From the NCBI GenBank assembly GCA_050084515.1, contig CM114273.1:27900001-27964000 (forward strand): a stretch of 64,000 bases of DNA, in the 5' to 3' direction. Each line of letters begins with the position of its first letter. Positions within the stretch are counted from its first letter, which is position 1. This DNA is from Blasia pusilla. Lineage: Eukaryota > Marchantiophyta > Marchantiopsida > Blasiales. Positions 35,389 through 47,240 of this stretch are shown piece after piece. Below the pieces are notes generated by a model that was not told where the DNA came from, searched no databases, and worked only from the letters and a program-made list of their open reading frames with translations. A program made the translations under genes and the position numbers.

Positions 35389-36449
35389 GCAATCATATTA
35401 ATTCACACGTGATATTTTAGGAGATGAATTTGAATGAAAAAGGAAAATTATTTCATCAATTAAGATTAACTGAAAATTTAGTTAGTGAACTTTATTTTGG
35501 TGGGAAAAATGGAAGGGGAAGAACTTGTACCAGAAGTGAAATTATTTAGGAGAGCAGGATATGATTTAAAAATTATTTTTTCATTTTTTATATTAAAAAA
35601 TTAAAATTATACTTAAATTTAGAAGTTAAAAATATTTCTAAATCATTAGAAAATGTTTTTCGTACCCCAAGCAAATGCATTTTAACTGGTGATTTAATAG
35701 GAAGAGGTGACTACATAGAACTAGGGTCCATGTAGCAACGGTAACAAAGCATGGTTCCCTCTATATATATATAGTGGAGCCAAATATCACTTGTCCCCAA
35801 TATCTCTGGACCATAAGATAGATTGAAAAACCCGTGGATCGTGTGCTCTCCCTATTGCGATTGGAGCCTCGTCCCGATGAACCTGGAGAACATCCGGAAC
35901 AACCTGCCGAGGTTATTCGATACCGATGGACAACCGTTCGTCCACTTGGACAACTAATCGTTGAATTCCGTCCCGCTTTATCCGCAGGCGATTCGGAAAT
36001 AGCGGGGTTGTACGATTAAAGCCCCCCAAAACAATTCTGCAACGGATCTGTAGCTTTTCTCTCTCCCGCTTAATCTGGAAGAGGTCCTGAGGTAGCGTAC
36101 TGCATGCACTGATGAAGTCTTCAGATCGTCGGGGCGGATAAACATTTGTCGGCAAGGCCAATATGCTAAGATCTGGACATCTTCGGACTGTCGGTCTGTA
36201 GAGAAAGGAACCAAGGGATTATCATAGAAACCGAGGTCTATTCAGCCTTTGAATCCTAGCTAGCTTAACATGGAAGAACGCCAGAAACAGAGGTCCGCTT
36301 TCTCTGAAACCTCCCTGATAGTTGTCGTCCCGGGAAAGAAGCCGTCTGACTACTCCTTCTGGTTATAGCGCGCGGGACGCGTGCTCTAACATTTGTACTG
36401 ATTCGGACCAAAGGTCCCGAAAAAAAGGGACCTATGGAACAAACTAGGA
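35389..36449. other. No gene recognised
   Basis: AT-rich to about 35780 with a (TA)n run near 35762, then GC-richer. Several frames of 60-80 codons overlap on both strands between 35834 and 36214 without recognisable content. Confidence 0.35.
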
Positions 36450-36515
36450 ACCGATGGTTCTTGTTCGTTACATTTGGGGGGAAGTTCTCCGTTCGTCTTT
36501 GTACGAAGAGACTCG

Positions 36516-36548
<33 letters not shown>

Positions 36549-37821
36549 GTCTGTGCGCATCAGACTTCATCGGATTTTGACATTTGCTGCACTGCCCTCT
36601 TCGAATGTCCTGTGCCGATTCCCGTCTGCCTGTCTTTCGATTTCGCACGGAGCGATCGGGAGTGGAGTTGAAATTTTCATAATCGTCCGTTTTTTCGAAC
36701 TTTATTGCCATCGGGTCCGTGGATTGGAAGGTTTTGTGCTGGATGAGGCGGTGGTGTCGAGGTCAAGTTTCGTGGAGCCGCTCGAGGCGTCGAGGGTTTC
36801 AAATGTGGGATGCTCCGAGGAGAGGAGGTCTGCGAGATTGATGACCTACAGGTCGAGAAATGACGTTTGTGGTGGATGCTTTGTGTTCCGGAGACGCGTG
36901 AAGAGGTTTAACTTCGACGGCTTATGCGTCCGAACTTTTAGTTAGGGAAGAGGCACTCTCTGTGTGTGCGTTTAGCCTTTGCTGATATTACTCCTTGTTT
37001 CCACGAGGTGACAAAACTGGGGAAAATAGCGAGTGTATGTGAAACTGATCGTGGCGAGTGGTGTTCTCCGCCGGTTCCAAGTGTTGCTGGGTGAGAGAGG
37101 CACTTGCAAGCTCTGTTGATAAACATTTTCCCGCTGTTGCAATTACGCGGCGTCTGTGTCTCTGCTACACGAACGCTGAACCATCCGATTACGTGCTCTC
37201 GTCGCGAGGATACATGAGTGCGCTGTAGCGAGAAGCTTGTATTTCCTTGACTGGACAGGTACCGTTTCGGACATATTTGTTTAGGCGGGTTTTGAAGGCT
37301 TGCGGTATCAGAGAGGCCATCGGTTGAGGTTGTCATATTCATCGAGACTCTTCTTTCACCTCACCATTTCGAATTTACTCTGAGTTTCGAAGGGTTAACA
37401 GCTCACGTCTGATTATCCGGTGATATTCGTTTTCCTATGTCTGTTATCTTAAGCCCCTCTCCTCAGCTCAGGTTCTCCTCATGGGACGAGGCGTTCCGTT
37501 TCGATTAAGCAGACTCAGGCTTCTGTGTTGAAAGCGCAGGGTGGTGTTCGGAGCTATCGACGTTGAGTTCTCTGTGCATTACTCAATTAATCAGAATTGC
37601 CTCCCATTCCTTCTCCAGCCCTAGCTTTCCCCGTCATTTGACCTTAATTACCCATGGTACTCTCTTTCTCGGAGCAGACACCGCCCCTGTGCTCTTTGGG
37701 CCTTGTGTAGGCTTACCTTTGCGAGCCGCGCCTGCTCAGTTTATCTATAGCCCTTGGCGTTTCTCTGAGAGAGCGTCACCTCATCAGGCCGATTCTTGTC
37801 CCGACCTTTGGTGGTAAGAAA
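36450..37821 (+). promoter_or_regulatory. Upstream region and probable 5' UTR of the SNF7 gene, with (CT)n tract
   Basis: A (CT)n run lies at 36515-36544. Pyrimidine tracts of this kind are common near plant transcription starts. The region is richer in CG than the surrounding transposon DNA. Frames inside (for example 36454-36945) do not resemble known proteins. The transcription start and any 5' UTR intron cannot be set from sequence alone. Confidence 0.4.
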
Positions 37822-39664
37822 ATGTTCAATAAAATGTTTGGCAAGCCGAAGGCTTCAGTGAAAAATGAAAAGACCACGGCGAGCGCGCTCTCGACAATGG
37901 CAAAAATTACCGAGGTAAGTGTGGAAGTTGTAGTTTATAGAGTATGATTTCGAGATAAACTGATGGTGTTTGGGAGATGGTCTAGTCATCAAGTAACACC
38001 TTTGACGTAGCGACCTGGGGGAGCTTTAATTGTCCACAAAGAGGGAGAGAGAATAATTGGATGTCTTCTGGTGAACAACTGTGGATGCAGAATCTGGAAA
38101 TGCTCGAAAAAAGGGAGCAGATATTGCAGAGAAAAATTGCGGCGGAGTTGCTGAAGGCCACTGAGTATACCAAGGCAAAGAACAAGAGAGGTATGTACAC
38201 CGCTAATTTGTAGTAAAATCCATGTACCAGCAGTGGATATTTTCCACCGGTATGGGATTAAATCGATGACAGAGTTAGAATACTATAGCTTACAGAGAAA
38301 GGCAGGGAAAGTTCGTGCTCTTATTTGATTTATTTGATTGAGTGTTTGTAAACTAAATCCAGCTAGATGTATTTCATTATTTTAGGGCTAGTTTTTAGTG
38401 GTCGCCCAGCTTATGGGCAGCTCCGAGTTACTGTTTGTTCTCACTGGTTTTAAAGTCGACAGGTCAATCTAGACATCACATGCTAGGTCAACAAATGCAG
38501 ACCTGATGATATGCCGAGAATCAAAGACATCTGCAAGTAGTTCTCATTTTCGTGTTTTTAATTGCTGTAGCGGCAATTAACTGTTTGAAGAAGAAGAAGC
38601 TGTTTGAGTCGCAAGCCGAACAACTCGCTAATTATCAACTCCGGCTTCATGATCAGGTAGTGATCGCATGCGAAACCAATTTCCTTGCCTCTCATTTTAG
38701 CAATGCTGACGTGAAATTTCTCAGATGGATTGTTTGAAGTTCAAGTTGTTGATTAATGGATGATCAAACTGGCACATCCAGATGATATTGTTGGAAGGTG
38801 CCAAAGCGACAACCGACACAGTTGATGCACTACGCAGTGGTGCCTCTGCCATGAAAGCAATTCAAAAAGCAACGTATGTGTTTCAATTCACTTGACTCAC
38901 TCATGCGGCCCGTGGTCAAGATGTGACCTTGTGAAATATATGGTACTATTTTGCGAGTTAGTCACAGATTCCGAGTAGATGATGCTCACTTTAAGTACTT
39001 TGGAAACTCAACAGTCCAGTTGGTTTGGTCATTTTTGAGTACAGGAATATCAATGATGTGGACAGAACTATGGAGGACATAAGTGAGCAGCAAGACAACA
39101 TGAAACAGATACAAGATGCACTGTCAGCTCCAGTTGGTGTGGCTGCAGAATTTGATGATGTACCTATCTTGTCCCTTTCACTCACCGTAGCCTTTGTATT
39201 GTTGTTGTATGTATATGACTTGGTGGTCTGCATATGTCATGAAAACCAGGAAGCAGTATTTGTAAGCTGGTTTGTCATCTTTACTGGGTCTAAAGTCCAT
39301 GCTTTGTAGTTTTACATATCTTGTACCATGTTTAGAGTATACTGTGATGTGTGTACTACTGACTGCCTGCCTGCTCGCTTGCCATTGAAAATACTCTATT
39401 GCTTTCTGAACTTGCCAGGATGAATTGGAAGCAGAGCTCGAGGAATTGGAGGGTGCGGATGTGGATGGGCAACTTTATGAGGCTTCGGTGTCCAACATCC
39501 CCGTCCCTCAACAGTCTGTTCTGCAGACTCGGCAAGATCCGGATCCAGTTCCAGCACGCCCAGCAGCAGCCCAAAGGGTGCCCTCTCACAAGGCCCACCA
39601 TCCAATCCACAGCTCTCCAGAGGATGATGAGCTTGCTGCCCTCCAAAAAGAAATGGCTCTCTGA
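37822..39664 (+). CDS. VPS32: ESCRT-III subunit SNF7/VPS32 (CHMP4-type), six exons
   Basis: Polymerising core subunit of ESCRT-III; it builds the filaments that cut membrane necks during multivesicular body sorting at endosomes. Exons: 37822-37914, 38091-38190, 38571-38656, 38782-38873, 39045-39159 and 39419-39664. All introns are GT-AG and phases agree, giving 243 residues. Family hallmarks: start MFNKMFGKPK, the basic helix EMLEKREQILQRKIAAELLK, AKNKR and AINCLKKKKLFESQ, LRLHDQMILLEGAKATTDT, ALRSGASAMKAI, and NINDVDRTMEDISEQQDNMK. The C-terminal acidic helix is DELEAELEELEGAD, ending DDELAALQKEMAL, the MIM1 motif that recruits VPS4/SKD1. Length is slightly above the usual 210-230 because of a longer Pro/Gln linker. 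All motifs are intact, so I expect a functional gene. Confidence 0.95.
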
Positions 39665-40808
39665 AGTGGAGGAGTGAGTGAGAAATCTTCTTTGGGTTTG
39701 TGGATTTCATTCTGAGTCGGGTTCTCCCTTAGTAGGAGCTTCCTTTCCTTCCTCAAAGTTGGAAGTGAGACAGGTTGCATGTACAATTTTGTGTATTTGT
39801 AGTTGACCTGAGCAATAGTGGAAACCTTCTTAAAGGAGGGATTCGAACCCCCTATTCTCAAGTCATGGCCAGAAACCGCACCGCCTCTTGCCCCCTCCCC
39901 CTAGTTTAGGTGGTGCACTGACTAAGCGGGGAAAATAGTTTCTCTAGTGAATATTGCCGAGCGCCAATTCAAATCAATTTTGGGGTGTAGATGTAGAGAA
40001 CAGAGTTGAGTATGGTTTTAGTGTTGAACCTTTCAAATGTGTATATTGATGGAATCATAACAATTTTTGTCATTTCATGGTCTTACTCGGATGAGAGTTT
40101 TGGCTGCGCTTTGTATCATGAGGGAGTGTGGTACTATGTAGGTCGGAATTTCAGTGGACAATGGGTGAGATCACAAGATAATTAATTACAGGGTGGTGGG
40201 GAAATTATTTGGCAAGCAGTAGGATAGATCTCCCTATTGGATTGGTGGGATTGGAAACCTTTCTTTGATTCAATTTTCATTTTATCCTCCTTGAAATGTA
40301 TCTTTTCAAATAATATGAAAGTATATTCCCTTCATTAAGACAAAGCCATGAGAAAATAATTCAACGTCGATAGGTTATTAGGAGGATAAATGGGTCTTGG
40401 AAATAATTTTGTCTGCAGGTTACTATCAAATACTTGCTCTTGTATACTGACATCCAAATTCATTTCTCACCTTTTGAATGTCATACTTCAACTAAGCGGA
40501 TGTTCAGAAATAAAATACACATTCTCTTAATATATGTGAGTGGACTTTTACTTTAGTAAAAGTCTATTTGATTTGGAGAATTTGGAATTTTGGAGGGGTG
40601 GGATTGTCTTTCACAGTCGCATATGCTCTCGCAGTTTTTTTTGAGGAATTGAGTGTTGGTTTCAAGATTTCTCCAAAGAGATGCATCTATTTTGATGGAT
40701 CATATCGTCCATGTAAAGGAGGGAAATTTGTCATTTCAACAACAACAAAGATTTGCACGAGTTCTTCTTCCTCTTGTTACATAAATAATTCCATCCCTTT
40801 TCAGTCAA
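39665..40808. other. SNF7 3' flank and unassigned DNA, with tRNA-like SINE trace
   Basis: On the minus strand GGGTTCGAATCCC (39838-39850) is a good polymerase III B box. About 80 bases upstream TTAGTCAGTGCACC resembles a weak A box. The sequence does not fold into a complete tRNA that I can confirm, so a tRNA-derived SINE remnant is more likely. No other gene was seen. Confidence 0.35.
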
Positions 40809-41735
40809 GTGATTACGGAAGGGTTTGATAGACTTCAAGAGCATATTTTTGAGATATTGCATCAAGTCAACTTTTCTAGCATTCTCTCCAAAGCATCTTT
40901 TGACGCTAATCGAGCTCGTCTATGTTCATGTGTGGATACCGGAGCGGGGGAGTGGCTTAATGCAAATCCTTTTATTCTTCCATTTCGTCTTCCTCGAAGT
41001 GTATTCTCAGTAGCTTTGCGGTTACGTCTTGGACTTCCCCATCCTTCTCTCTTAGGTGTGCCGAATTGTGTATGCAGGGATCCCATTGATGCAAAGGGTA
41101 TCCATATTCTCCGATATGCACACGGTGGAGAACGAACGACCACACATGATGTCATTAGAGAGGTGGTAGCATCGGTGGCTCGTACTGCAAGATACACCGT
41201 TGGGCAAGAGCAACTCCACGTCCTACCTTCAACCACACAAGCAACCTCTCGTCGGAGAGTGGATCTTGTTATGTCTCGAGGTGGATTCCGGACACTAGGT
41301 GATGTGGTGGTTGCTGATCCAACACAATCTGACTTAGTGTGTCGAGCCGCACATACCATAGGTTTGGCGGCCGAAGCTGCAGCAAGAATCAAGGAGTTAA
41401 GTTATGTTGTGAGACATGCGACTGATGGATTTATTCATTTTGCAGTGGAAGTATTCGGTCATTTACATGTGTCTTTTGATACTTTCCTAAAAACATGTGC
41501 TAACCACTCCCTTGAGAATCATCACCTTGCCCCTTCCCGTAGTCCTTCTCTCTCGATAGTTACTACTTATTTTCGGCAATGCATCTCACTGGCCTTACAA
41601 CGTGCACAAGCCTTGGCATTGATACGTCGTGCGGAGGTGGTGGGGGGTCGCTCGCTTCGTCGTCCATTCACGTATGACCAACCACTCGTGTTCTTGTCAG
41701 ATTTGTTTCAGGCTATCAATCATGTAGCTCGTTGA
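40809..41735 (+). CDS. Uninterrupted 308-residue frame: LINE C-terminal knuckle and endonuclease-like domain
   Basis: Matches copy 1 at 10500-11400. Blocks: NRARLCSCVDTGAGEWLNA (about 37-55), FSVALRLRLGLPHPSL (about 71-86), CVCRDPIDAKGIHILRY (a CCHC knuckle whose last Cys is Tyr), GGERTTTHDVIREVVASVAR, RRRVDLVMSRGGFRTLGDVV then VADPT, and a helical tail with SLALQRAQALALIRRA. The GAGAWL...RLGLP...C.C..DP.G.H...C...GGER..RHD arrangement is typical of C-terminal parts of certain LINE polyproteins, and RxDL...DVVV.DP resembles the nuclease core of restriction-like endonucleases. No reverse transcriptase lies upstream. Unlike every other transposon frame here, it has no stop in 308 codons, so it is either a recent insertion or retained by selection. 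The start codon is uncertain; homology begins some 30 residues in. Confidence 0.55.
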   Translation: MITEGFDRLQEHIFEILHQVNFSSILSKASFDANRARLCSCVDTGAGEWLNANPFILPFRLPRSVFSVALRLRLGLPHPSLLGVPNCVCRDPIDAKGIHILRYAHGGERTTTHDVIREVVASVARTARYTVGQEQLHVLPSTTQATSRRRVDLVMSRGGFRTLGDVVVADPTQSDLVCRAAHTIGLAAEAAARIKELSYVVRHATDGFIHFAVEVFGHLHVSFDTFLKTCANHSLENHHLAPSRSPSLSIVTTYFRQCISLALQRAQALALIRRAEVVGGRSLRRPFTYDQPLVFLSDLFQAINHVAR

Positions 41736-42210
41736 GCCGGTGTTTGCGTTGGCTTGTTGCCATTTTCTTTTTGCGTTCTTTTATGCATTTTTTGACTCCT
41801 CTTTTGAATTGTAATTATCTTTCTTTGTCCTCTTTTGAGGTTTATTTTATAATAAAGTGGATATATTATTTGGTAAGATTGTTGCTCCTTAGGTATGTTG
41901 CATTAGTAGGTATATGCTATGGGAGTCATGGAAACTATTTGGCAATCATATTTAAGTGGCCTTCATGCACATTAATGGAAGTATTTTGAGAACATTACCA
42001 ATTCCAATATTAACCAAGAACTTTATTGCATAAATATCTTGATTAAAATTGGCATAAAATAGAGTATGTATGCCAACAAGTTCATATGATTAATGTACTT
42101 CGATGATTTCAATTTTCTCTGTGCCAACCTGGATATTTGACATTGATATAATGAAATGTTCTCAAAGTAGGTTTCTATAAATACCATTGCTTCCAAAATT
42201 ATAAAATACT

Positions 42211-42353
42211 CAAAGCATTGGTAGTCTTTTGTGTTAGAGCTAAAGTCCAATATGCATCAATCAACAAACTCCTATAGAAGACTACCAATGCTCTGAATTT
42301 TGCAAGGAGAGAATGAGTGGACCAACCTCCACTCCTTCTCTCATTGCAAAATT
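42211..42353. repeat. Two consecutive hairpins at the left edge of copia element 1
   Basis: Hairpin 1: CAAAGCATTGGTAGTCTT (42211-42228) pairs with AAGACTACCAATGCTCTG (42278-42295), with a loop of about 49 nt. Hairpin 2: 42296-42321 pairs with 42328-42353 at about 24 of 26 positions around a 6-nt loop CCAACC (arms read AATTTTGCAAGGAGAGAATG and onwards). The arms adjoin without a gap. Confidence 0.75.
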
Positions 42354-43079
42354 TTTTCTTCACGATGGTGTGTATGTGAGAGTCATATCCTTTTAGTTTT
42401 GCTTGTTTAACAATGTTTTACATCGTATCAAAGCGATATGAGAACATCAGTTGAATTTCTTGGTGTTTGAGGAGAGAAGAGAGGCAAGAGATTGTAGAAT
42501 TTTAGTTTGGGGCAAGAAAATTTTAGTCAAAGCTCAGTGGTAGAAGATTTTTGGAGGAGCTGTGACAACTTTCCCGATCGACTAAAAAATCTGGGTCCGT
42601 ATGGATAAAAATGACGCAAAAGTTTGGTGGTTTAGATAGTCTTGTAGAGCTTGTCAAGAGCTTTCCAACGTATTCAAATTCGTCTGAATCTGACATTATA
42701 AGCTCTTATAATAGTAATTTCAGTTTAGGAAAGTGCAATTAGTGGAAGGAAGTTGTGCAATTCATTTTCTACAAGCTAATATCGACTAGTTTTTCCCTAT
42801 AGTTGGTCAATTTTTGAAAATTTTAGGTCAATTTATGCGTAGGAGTGGTCTATGCTTCAATTGGAGCAATGGAGAGGTTGAAATTATGTTTGTGGGTAAA
42901 ATTATTCTTCATGGAATATTCCTCAATAACAATTACAAGCGAAAATCTAGAGAAGCAGAATTACAATATGGAAGTTTTGCAAGAAGAAATTTCTCATGGG
43001 TCCAAAACCATGGGAGTTTGTTACAAATAATGGGACCAAAATAAAAGACAACTTCATAAACTTGAATGTTCGCGGATGG

Positions 43080-43800
43080 AACAAACACGCAAGGTAAGTA
43101 ATTCACTATACCTTAATAACAATCAATGCGCAAATGATTGGTCACATTCAATTTATTGCTATTCCGAAGGAGGCATGGGATGTATCGGAAAAACTATTCT
43201 AAGCATCTACAAAGGCCTAAAAGGTTAAATTCAAACAATAATTAAACAAAGTGAGGAAAGGATCGCAAAGCATTAACGTTTTTGAATATGAGACATATTG
43301 TTGATAAATTAGATAACATTTGAGTGAGTGTTGAATATGATGATTTGATTTTCTATATTCTTCAAGATCTTCCAAGAGATTACAAGTCTTTTGAGAGATC
43401 TCAGTTTCTATGAAAGAGAAGTAGCTAACCTTTCAAGAGTTAGTCCCATTGTTAATTAGTGAGGAGATACGTCTAGTCGGTAATAGTAGCTCACCTAGTA
43501 TGCAAGAGAGTGCTCTATTTGGAGGTAATAGATCAAAGAGAGGTAGAGGTTGTGGTAGAAGCTTTTGTGGTCGCAGTGGATATCAAGTATGTGGATATAG
43601 ACACTCAATATAAGTTTACTTAGTAAAATGCGAACAAGTTTCAAACACAATCACAAGATGATGATGGTAGAAACCGTTGGGATAATGGTCAATAATAGAG
43701 GGTCTCTCGATCTTGCAATTATTGTGGAATGAAGGGTCACTATGCAAAGTTTTGCTTCAAGAAGGTAGATATAAGAACGAGAGCCTTATAACCACAAAAC
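43080..43800 (+). pseudogene. Copia gag with CCHC zinc knuckle
   Basis: Scattered frames read MRHIVDKLDNI, YDDLIFYILQDLPRDYKSFE (UBN2-type gag, about 43270-43400), RSKRGRGCGRSFCGRSG, and the knuckle CNYCGMKGHYAKFC (about 43713-43755), which fits C-x2-C-x4-H-x4-C. Stops lie in every segment. Confidence 0.75.
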
Positions 43801-43860
43801 TATATGGAGTAACAACAAGTGCAACATCAAGAACAAAAACATTAAAAAATTAAGCACCTC

Positions 43861-45060
43861 TTGGTCAGAACTCATCATATGGGAACAATGGTAAAGAAAA
43901 ACTCTACATTAGACTGGTACATTGATTTTGGTGCATCAAATCACAAGATCTCACATGCTAAATGTTTAAGTTGTATTGAGCTTGTGAAAGATTTTGCAAT
44001 TACGCTCACAATATATGATATTCAACATCATATCACGCATACTAGTAAAATTCCAATGTCATAAGATGGTCTTTGTGCTCTTGGAAACATTCTATATGGT
44101 AGGAACATAGAAATTTGATCTTTATAGGATAAATAGTAGAATAGGGTTATCATGTGAAGTTTAACACATATGATAATTTAATTGAAACAATGGATGACCA
44201 GACTATGATAACCAAAAAAGCAAGATGTGGTAGAATGTTCAGATTAGATATTTCTATGCTAGAAATTCCAAAAAAAAAAGAAAAAGAAAAAAGAGGTTAT
44301 TTTTGTATAGTCAAATCTCAATGTGTGACAGAAGAGAATTGTGCATATAAATCTTCAAAGATTTCATAGTCTTTCATCATTTAATCTAATAATAGAACTT
44401 TCTAATTTATCGATTTCTATTGTCAGAGATATGCCCTATTTTCCAATTTGGGAAAAAATTTAGATTTCCATTTCTAAAGCAAGGTAGAAGAGTATCCAAG
44501 GTATTGGAGTTGATTCATAGTGATGTGTGGTCAACATCACAACATAACTTTAGTGGTTTTCAATACTTTGTTTAGTTTATTGATGACTTCTCTAGATATA
44601 TATGGGTATACGGTATGAAAGCCAAGTCAGAAGTATTCACAATATCCCAGACATTCAAAATTATGGTAGAGACGTAGACTAGACAACACATTCTCAAATT
44701 GCATTGTGATGGAGGAGGAGAGTGCATTTTAAAAGAGTTTGATGACTACTTACGCCAAAATAACATCCAACGATAAGTCACTTGTTGTTAGAATCCACAA
44801 CAAAATGAAGTGGTTGAACGAAAGAATCAACATATTGTTGAGGCGGCACATGCTATGCTGAATGAGAAGAACATGCCTAAGGTGTATTGGGCAGAGGCTA
44901 TAGCGTGCACATTCTTATTAATCAAACAAACTCCATTAACAAGAATTTATGATAAGATTCCATTCAAAGTCTTCAAAGGAAGTAAACTTGGTTTTTCATT
45001 CCTGAAAGTCTTTGGCTATATTTGTAATGCTCATATCCTTTTTGAAAGATGACACAAATT
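43861..45060 (+). pseudogene. Copia protease and integrase
   Basis: DWYIDFGASNHKISHA (about 43912-43960) is the aspartic protease active-site region (usually D-S/T-G-A; here D-F-G-A). The GAG-pre-integrase region is degraded. Integrase: LELIHSDVWS-like (about 44510), LHCDGGGEC (about 44700), EVVERKNQHIVEAAHAMLNE (catalytic Glu, about 44805) and KVYWAEAIACTFLLIKQTP. The frame at 44810-45052 is the longest intact part. Confidence 0.75.
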
Positions 45061-45499
45061 ATATTCCAAATATGAGAGATGTATTTTCGTTGGCTACGTT
45101 GATGGAACTAAGGGATATAATTGCTACAACATTCCATCCTTTAGGAAAATTATTGTTAGTCGCGATATTATTTTTGATAAGTTGAAGTCATGGTATGCTT
45201 CATCTATGCCTATTTCACCTCTAAACTTGTGTATTGAGGGGGAGAATATGACTACATACCAAAAATAATTCCTAAAGTACTATTGCAGGGTTAGGAGAGC
45301 TCATAGACTCTTTAATTAAAATGGTCAATCCATGATTGGAAAGAATACCTATTTACTCTAGTAAGAGTTGAAGTCAGATGTCAAAGGCATCCACCTATGA
45401 GTAACAACTTCGTAGATGAAGTAGAGTCACATATATACTCATAGATTCATAAATGAAGGATTCCTTGTAATACATAATGCATGTATGATGATTGCCCTT

Positions 45500-46910
45500 A
45501 AAAAATAAAAATCGAGTTATTTTGAAGAAGCTGTATGTAAGGTAAAATGGATTGAAGCTATGGAGGAAGAATTTGTTGTATTATGACATCAACGAACTTG
45601 GGAGCTTGTTAATATACCTTTCGGTACGAAAGCTATTGATTGGAGATGAGTTTAGAAAGTCAAGAGCAATCAAATTTGTACATTGAACAAATATAAAGCC
45701 AGATTGGTAGCCAAGGGCTATGCACAAAAATATACCATCGATTATGAGGAGACATTTAGCCTTGTTGTAAAGATGGCGACTACGAGAAAAGAGGTTGTAG
45801 GAAGTAAGAAGTGAATACTACATCACATGGACGTCAAGAATGCCTTCTTGAATGGAGATCTGCATGAAGAGGTATACATGGATCAATCAATTGGATATGA
45901 GCATCTAAAGTTTCTATTCCGCGTATGCAGGTTAAAGAAAGCTCTATACGGACTCAAGCAATCCCCAAGAGCTTGGTATGGCAAGATTACATATGTCTTA
46001 CAAGAGCTTGGCTAGAGGGTTTGTGAGTCTGATTCTCCGCTATATGTGTTGAGAGGACACTATAGAGGACAAGGCTATATAATTAATATTATGTTGTATA
46101 TTGATCACTTCTTAATTACTAGGAGTATTGAGGATAGAGTACAACAAGTCAAACTAAAGTTATAGGCAGAATTTGATATGAAGGACTTACGAAAGTTCAA
46201 GTATTTCCTTCGTGTTGAGTTTATTAAGGTTGGAGAAAGCATATGATTATTATAAATAAAATGTGATCTTCTCATGCTTTCCAAATATGGTATAACGGCT
46301 TGTAAGCCAATCTCTACACTATTGGACCAAGAGAGTTGCTTGCAGATTCTAATATGTAGAGGCGCATGGTTAGAAGTTTGATCTATCTAACTATAACTAG
46401 GCCAGACTTTAGCTAGGTAGTTGGCTTAGTGAACCCCTTCATACGAGTACCTCTTCATGATATGAGGAGGATTATGCGATATGTGAAATTGTCTATTCAA
46501 TTTGGGTTTATATTTGAGCCTTCATCGAGTTTATAGTTATAGGGATTCTTAGATGTTGATTGGGCAAGAAGCATGTGTGATAGATACTCTACATCTAGTC
46601 ATTCCTTCATTTTGGGAAGCATAGTTAAAAGTTGGGCTTTAAAGAAGCAACTTGTTGCTTTATCTTCAATAGAGGCTAAATTGAGAGGAGCAACCAATGC
46701 ATTATGTGAGGCGGTGTGGCTTCATCGATTACTTGTTGAGATTCGTGTTAGTAACTTAGGTATTAGTGTAATATATGCAGAAAATATTAGTAGCATGAAG
46801 CTTGCTGATAACCCTGTGTTTCATACTTGAAAAAATCATGTTGAGGTGCATTACCAATTCATCACAGAGAAAGTGCTTGCAAGAGAAATTGATCTTGCAT
46901 AAATAGGTAT
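45500..46910 (+). pseudogene. Copia reverse transcriptase and RNase H
   Basis: [52 protein letters not shown] (45827-45886), [19 protein letters not shown], then the palm as ILCCILITS-like/YIDHFLIT with YxDD changed to YIDH (about 46095). RNase H: VDWARSMCDRYSTSSHSFIL, VALSSIEAKLRGATNALCEA (46647-46706) and HVEVHYQFI-like. This order and the AFLNG.L.E.VYM block are diagnostic of Ty1/copia. Confidence 0.85.
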
Positions 46911-47240
46911 AAATTAGAAAATTTCTGACATCTTTACCGAAGCATTGCCTAGAAATAAGTTTGAGATGTTTAGAAACGATTTAGGTGATCGATATGAGCT
47001 TGAGGAAGAATATTGAAGAGTGAGTTATAGTCAAGCTTATTGGACACACAAACTGCTACATTTAGTTTTCACACGAAGTAGGAAAGCATAATCTTGGTTC
47101 CTTCGTTAAGTATGATTATCTTAACTAGGGTTAGTTAAACACGAATTAGGGTTAGGATTGCTTATACATATTCTACATAATTGAGAAGGGGACTAGCCTC
47201 CATTCATTCTTCCAAAAATTGTCTTAGTCACTTTAAAAAT

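Larger units (their letters stand above)
42200..47240 (+). mobile_element. Ty1/copia retrotransposon, decayed
   Basis: Plus strand, order gag-protease-integrase-RT-RNaseH as in Ty1/copia. The candidate primer site TCGTATCAAAGCG (42424-42436) follows TTTTACA and resembles the initiator-Met site TGGTATCAGAGC. The left LTR would end at 42423, but its left part shows only weak likeness to the candidate right LTR (from about 47014 after TTGAGGAAGAATAT, with CCTCCATTCATTCTTCC). LTRs are therefore strongly diverged and the outer limits are approximate. Dozens of stops and frameshifts show an old, dead copy. Confidence 0.75.

Noticed and set aside
36265-36945. Overlapping frames of 148 and 163 codons on both strands upstream of SNF7
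   Set aside because: They cross the (CT)n tract, show Ser-Leu or Arg-Glu runs and resemble no family.
39838-39930. Genuine tRNA gene on the minus strand
   Set aside because: A B box is present, but I could not form acceptor and anticodon stems of proper length; listed only as SINE-like.
42200-42423. Clear 5' LTR of copia element 1
   Set aside because: Only a primer-site-like sequence and weak similarity to the 3' side were seen; LTR limits were left approximate.
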